Assembly (NCBI GenBank): GCA_000697355.1
Contig: JNEN01001206.1
Span: 248,001 to 312,000 of the forward strand
Source: Syncephalastrum monosporum B8922
Taxonomy: Eukaryota > Mucoromycota > Mucoromycetes > Mucorales > Syncephalastraceae
DNA length: 64,000 nucleotides
Direction of reading: 5' to 3'
Under the pieces are notes generated by a model. That model was not told the DNA's origin and made no database searches. It saw only the letters and a program-made list of their open reading frames with translations. Every line of letters starts with the position of its first letter. Within the stretch, counting starts at the first letter, position 1. Of this stretch, positions 62,472 to 64,000 are shown piece by piece. Made by a program: the position numbers and the translations under genes.

Positions 62472-63641
62472 TCATGCGTAATGAAGATCAGCACCCTGCG
62501 GCAATGTAGCACTTAGAATCGACTGCAGAGAGCTGTCTGAGAGCGGATCGGGCATCAACATGCTGTGGTTGGTAGATGTTATACCTTCAGGCTGCTGTAC
62601 AAAGAATGTGCTCGTATACCACTCCGGAAAGTGAGAGACTGATAGGCTTACGTCTGCCACGGCCGAATCGGTTGTACTAGTCGTCGAACTTGAACAGGTC
62701 GTCGAAGGTACGTCGCTATGAAAAGGCATGTTGTAAGCTGGGTTGTCCATCACGACCGGCCATACGGGAAGCGCAGGCGAAGCGCTATCTAGACCGTTTT
62801 TTATAGAAGCTCGAATGCTTGAATCGATGCTAGAGCTGTTGCCGCTAGTGCTGCTTGTTGTACTGCTTGAGCTGCTACTCATGGTGCTCGTCGTCATACT
62901 CGGCACCCAGTCGGTCGGTAAGCTAGGTGACTCCATCGAGGAAAGGAAGAAGGACGGATAGGACAAGGGCGGAGAAATTGGCGACTGATAATAGTTCGAT
63001 GCCGGCTGATATTGCGGGATGTTTTGACTGGCTACGGAGGAACAGACGGGAAACTGTACGGCAGAAGTGTCACTTACGAACATTTGGGAGTAGTTCGTGG
63101 AAGGAAAACCTGTGCTGGAAATGGAGCGCATCGGTTTCTTGGCCGGGACCCGGTGAGGGCGGGAACAATGGTGAGGCGAGCGTACATAGTCACTGGCGTG
63201 GCGAGACGATGATCGGAATATGCCCGAAGCCAAAGTAGAAGAAGAAGGTGCTCGAAGAGCGAGCTGATGAGTGGGTGCTACGGTGGGTGCAGTTGTAGCT
63301 GACCGAGCGTAAACCACCCGCCGCTTGACATAATAGCGTGTGCCTGGCATACGAAGATGGACTTGAGCTACGCCAAAATAGACACGGGCCGGTGCCGGGA
63401 GGTGAGAATCTCGAATCGCGATATAATGACTCGTAGGACGCATTTTGCGCAAATGGTAAGCGTCTTCGATTATACGATGGTTGTGCATATCGAATTCGGT
63501 AAAGTAGGTATTCTCGAGCATAAATCCCCAAATGACACGCGATCTAGCGGAGTGAGGCACGTCTCCCGATGAAGATGGGCCATGTTTGATGCGTGGAGAA
63601 GATGCGGATTCGTTTGGGTCTTGCGGAAGGTGTTGAGGCAT
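62472..63641 (-). CDS. Unknown protein with WWE-like N-terminal domain and Ser-rich tail (389 aa)
   Basis: Single exon as read. After a Pro/Ser-rich start (MPQHLPQDPNESASSPRIKH), residues about 35-110 read VIWGFMLENTYFTEFDMHNH, RIIEDAYHLRKMRPTSHYIA, RVYFGVAQVHLRMPGTRYYV and KRRVVYA. The aromatic/basic pattern (W, then an E in the helix, then a beta-rich Q...G..Y.VKR end) resembles the WWE domain found in ubiquitin ligases and ADP-ribosyltransferases. The rest is Ser/Thr/Pro-rich and disordered. WWE assignment by eye is tentative; the frame itself is long and consistent. Confidence 0.6.
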   Translation of the reverse strand: MPQHLPQDPNESASSPRIKHGPSSSGDVPHSARSRVIWGFMLENTYFTEFDMHNHRIIEDAYHLRKMRPTSHYIAIRDSHLPAPARVYFGVAQVHLRMPGTRYYVKRRVVYARSATTAPTVAPTHQLALRAPSSSTLASGIFRSSSRHASDYVRSPHHCSRPHRVPAKKPMRSISSTGFPSTNYSQMFVSDTSAVQFPVCSSVASQNIPQYQPASNYYQSPISPPLSYPSFFLSSMESPSLPTDWVPSMTTSTMSSSSSSTTSSTSGNSSSIDSSIRASIKNGLDSASPALPVWPVVMDNPAYNMPFHSDVPSTTCSSSTTSTTDSAVADVSLSVSHFPEWYTSTFFVQQPEGITSTNHSMLMPDPLSDSSLQSILSATLPQGADLHYA

Positions 63642-64000
63642 GTCTTGAATATAGAAGCTGTGGTTATCAGTATACGTATCAGGCGTGTATTTGACTTATA
63701 TATGACCAGCAATGGACCCTGTGGTTTTTAAGGGTTTTTATCACATCATTTGTAATCAAACGCACCAGGAGAGGTGACCCTTATCCTGAACCACTTGTTC
63801 CGTGGACTAGATCAGCTGTCATCGAAGAGGAAATTTGATAGGTTTGACGATCGCCTGGGTCTCGACGGAACCAAGTCGTGGTACATCAGTTGCATGCGTT
63901 GAAAATAACGGTGGACATCCGTACACCCGCGCGCGCGAACACATACACTTGAGCCCCTTAGTTTTCGTCCCATAACCCCGTGTTGAGATACTGCACTCTG
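63642..64000. other. Right-edge spacer
   Basis: The 5' flank of the minus-strand WWE-like gene, containing CG-alternating sequence (CGCGCGCG near 63930). No gene is seen before the window ends. Confidence 0.5.

Overview
The window is nuclear DNA of a filamentous fungus, most likely an early-diverging one (Mucoromycota, probably Mucorales). Genes are dense and carry many short introns, mostly about 50-65 nt, with GT..AG ends and TACTAAC/CTAAC-like branch sites. There are no bacterial operons. Proteins include GRAM-TBC, SPX-phosphate carrier, Kre9-like GPI and two-membrane-segment families, with long low-complexity Ser/Gln/His tails. The phylum assignment is an inference from protein style; no rRNA or tRNA is present to test it.

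Layout. 1-10.2 kb: the 3' part of a UBE2E-like E2, a GRAM-TBC Rab-GAP, a small GPI-anchored protein, an AT-rich gap, a RidA protein, and a convergent unknown protein with a poly-His run. 10.4-12.1 kb: a collapsed Ty3/gypsy element in which gag sits next to the last part of integrase. 12.2-17 kb: an HSL-type hydrolase, the primase large subunit PRI2 (promoter with E2F- and MCB-like boxes), and a second E2 with a probable GC-AG intron. 18.2-21.2 kb: a Kin4-like kinase, then a long AT-rich gap. 24-32.4 kb: an Msp1/ATAD1-clade AAA ATPase, two unknown proteins and GDP-mannose pyrophosphorylase. 33.7-39.5 kb: a membrane protein, a small unknown protein, DIM1 and an acidic unknown protein. 41.4-54.6 kb: MEMO1-like protein, mitochondrial bL19, a type II membrane protein, SEC63, an F-box/zf-UBP-like/DUSP protein, ARPC3, a PHO90/PHO91-like SPX transporter and an AIG1-type GTPase. 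57.2-63.6 kb: a PH-domain protein, alpha-SNAP (SEC17), a possible decayed gene, and a protein with a WWE-like N-terminus.

The genes are mainly single-copy housekeeping genes (replication, rRNA modification, ER translocation, vesicle fusion, actin nucleation, ubiquitin transfer, cell-wall precursor supply) and do not form one pathway. Many neighbours are convergent, with 3' gaps of 90-220 bp. Some are divergent over short gaps: 49397/49565, 36688/36938 and 43431/43671. I found no CRISPR array, tRNA, rRNA, or secondary-metabolite cluster. The most notable items are the primase promoter, the rearranged gag-integrase remnant, the F-box/DUSP architecture, the AIG1-type GTPase, the minute first exons (ATG alone; ATG plus one codon) and the GC-AG intron.
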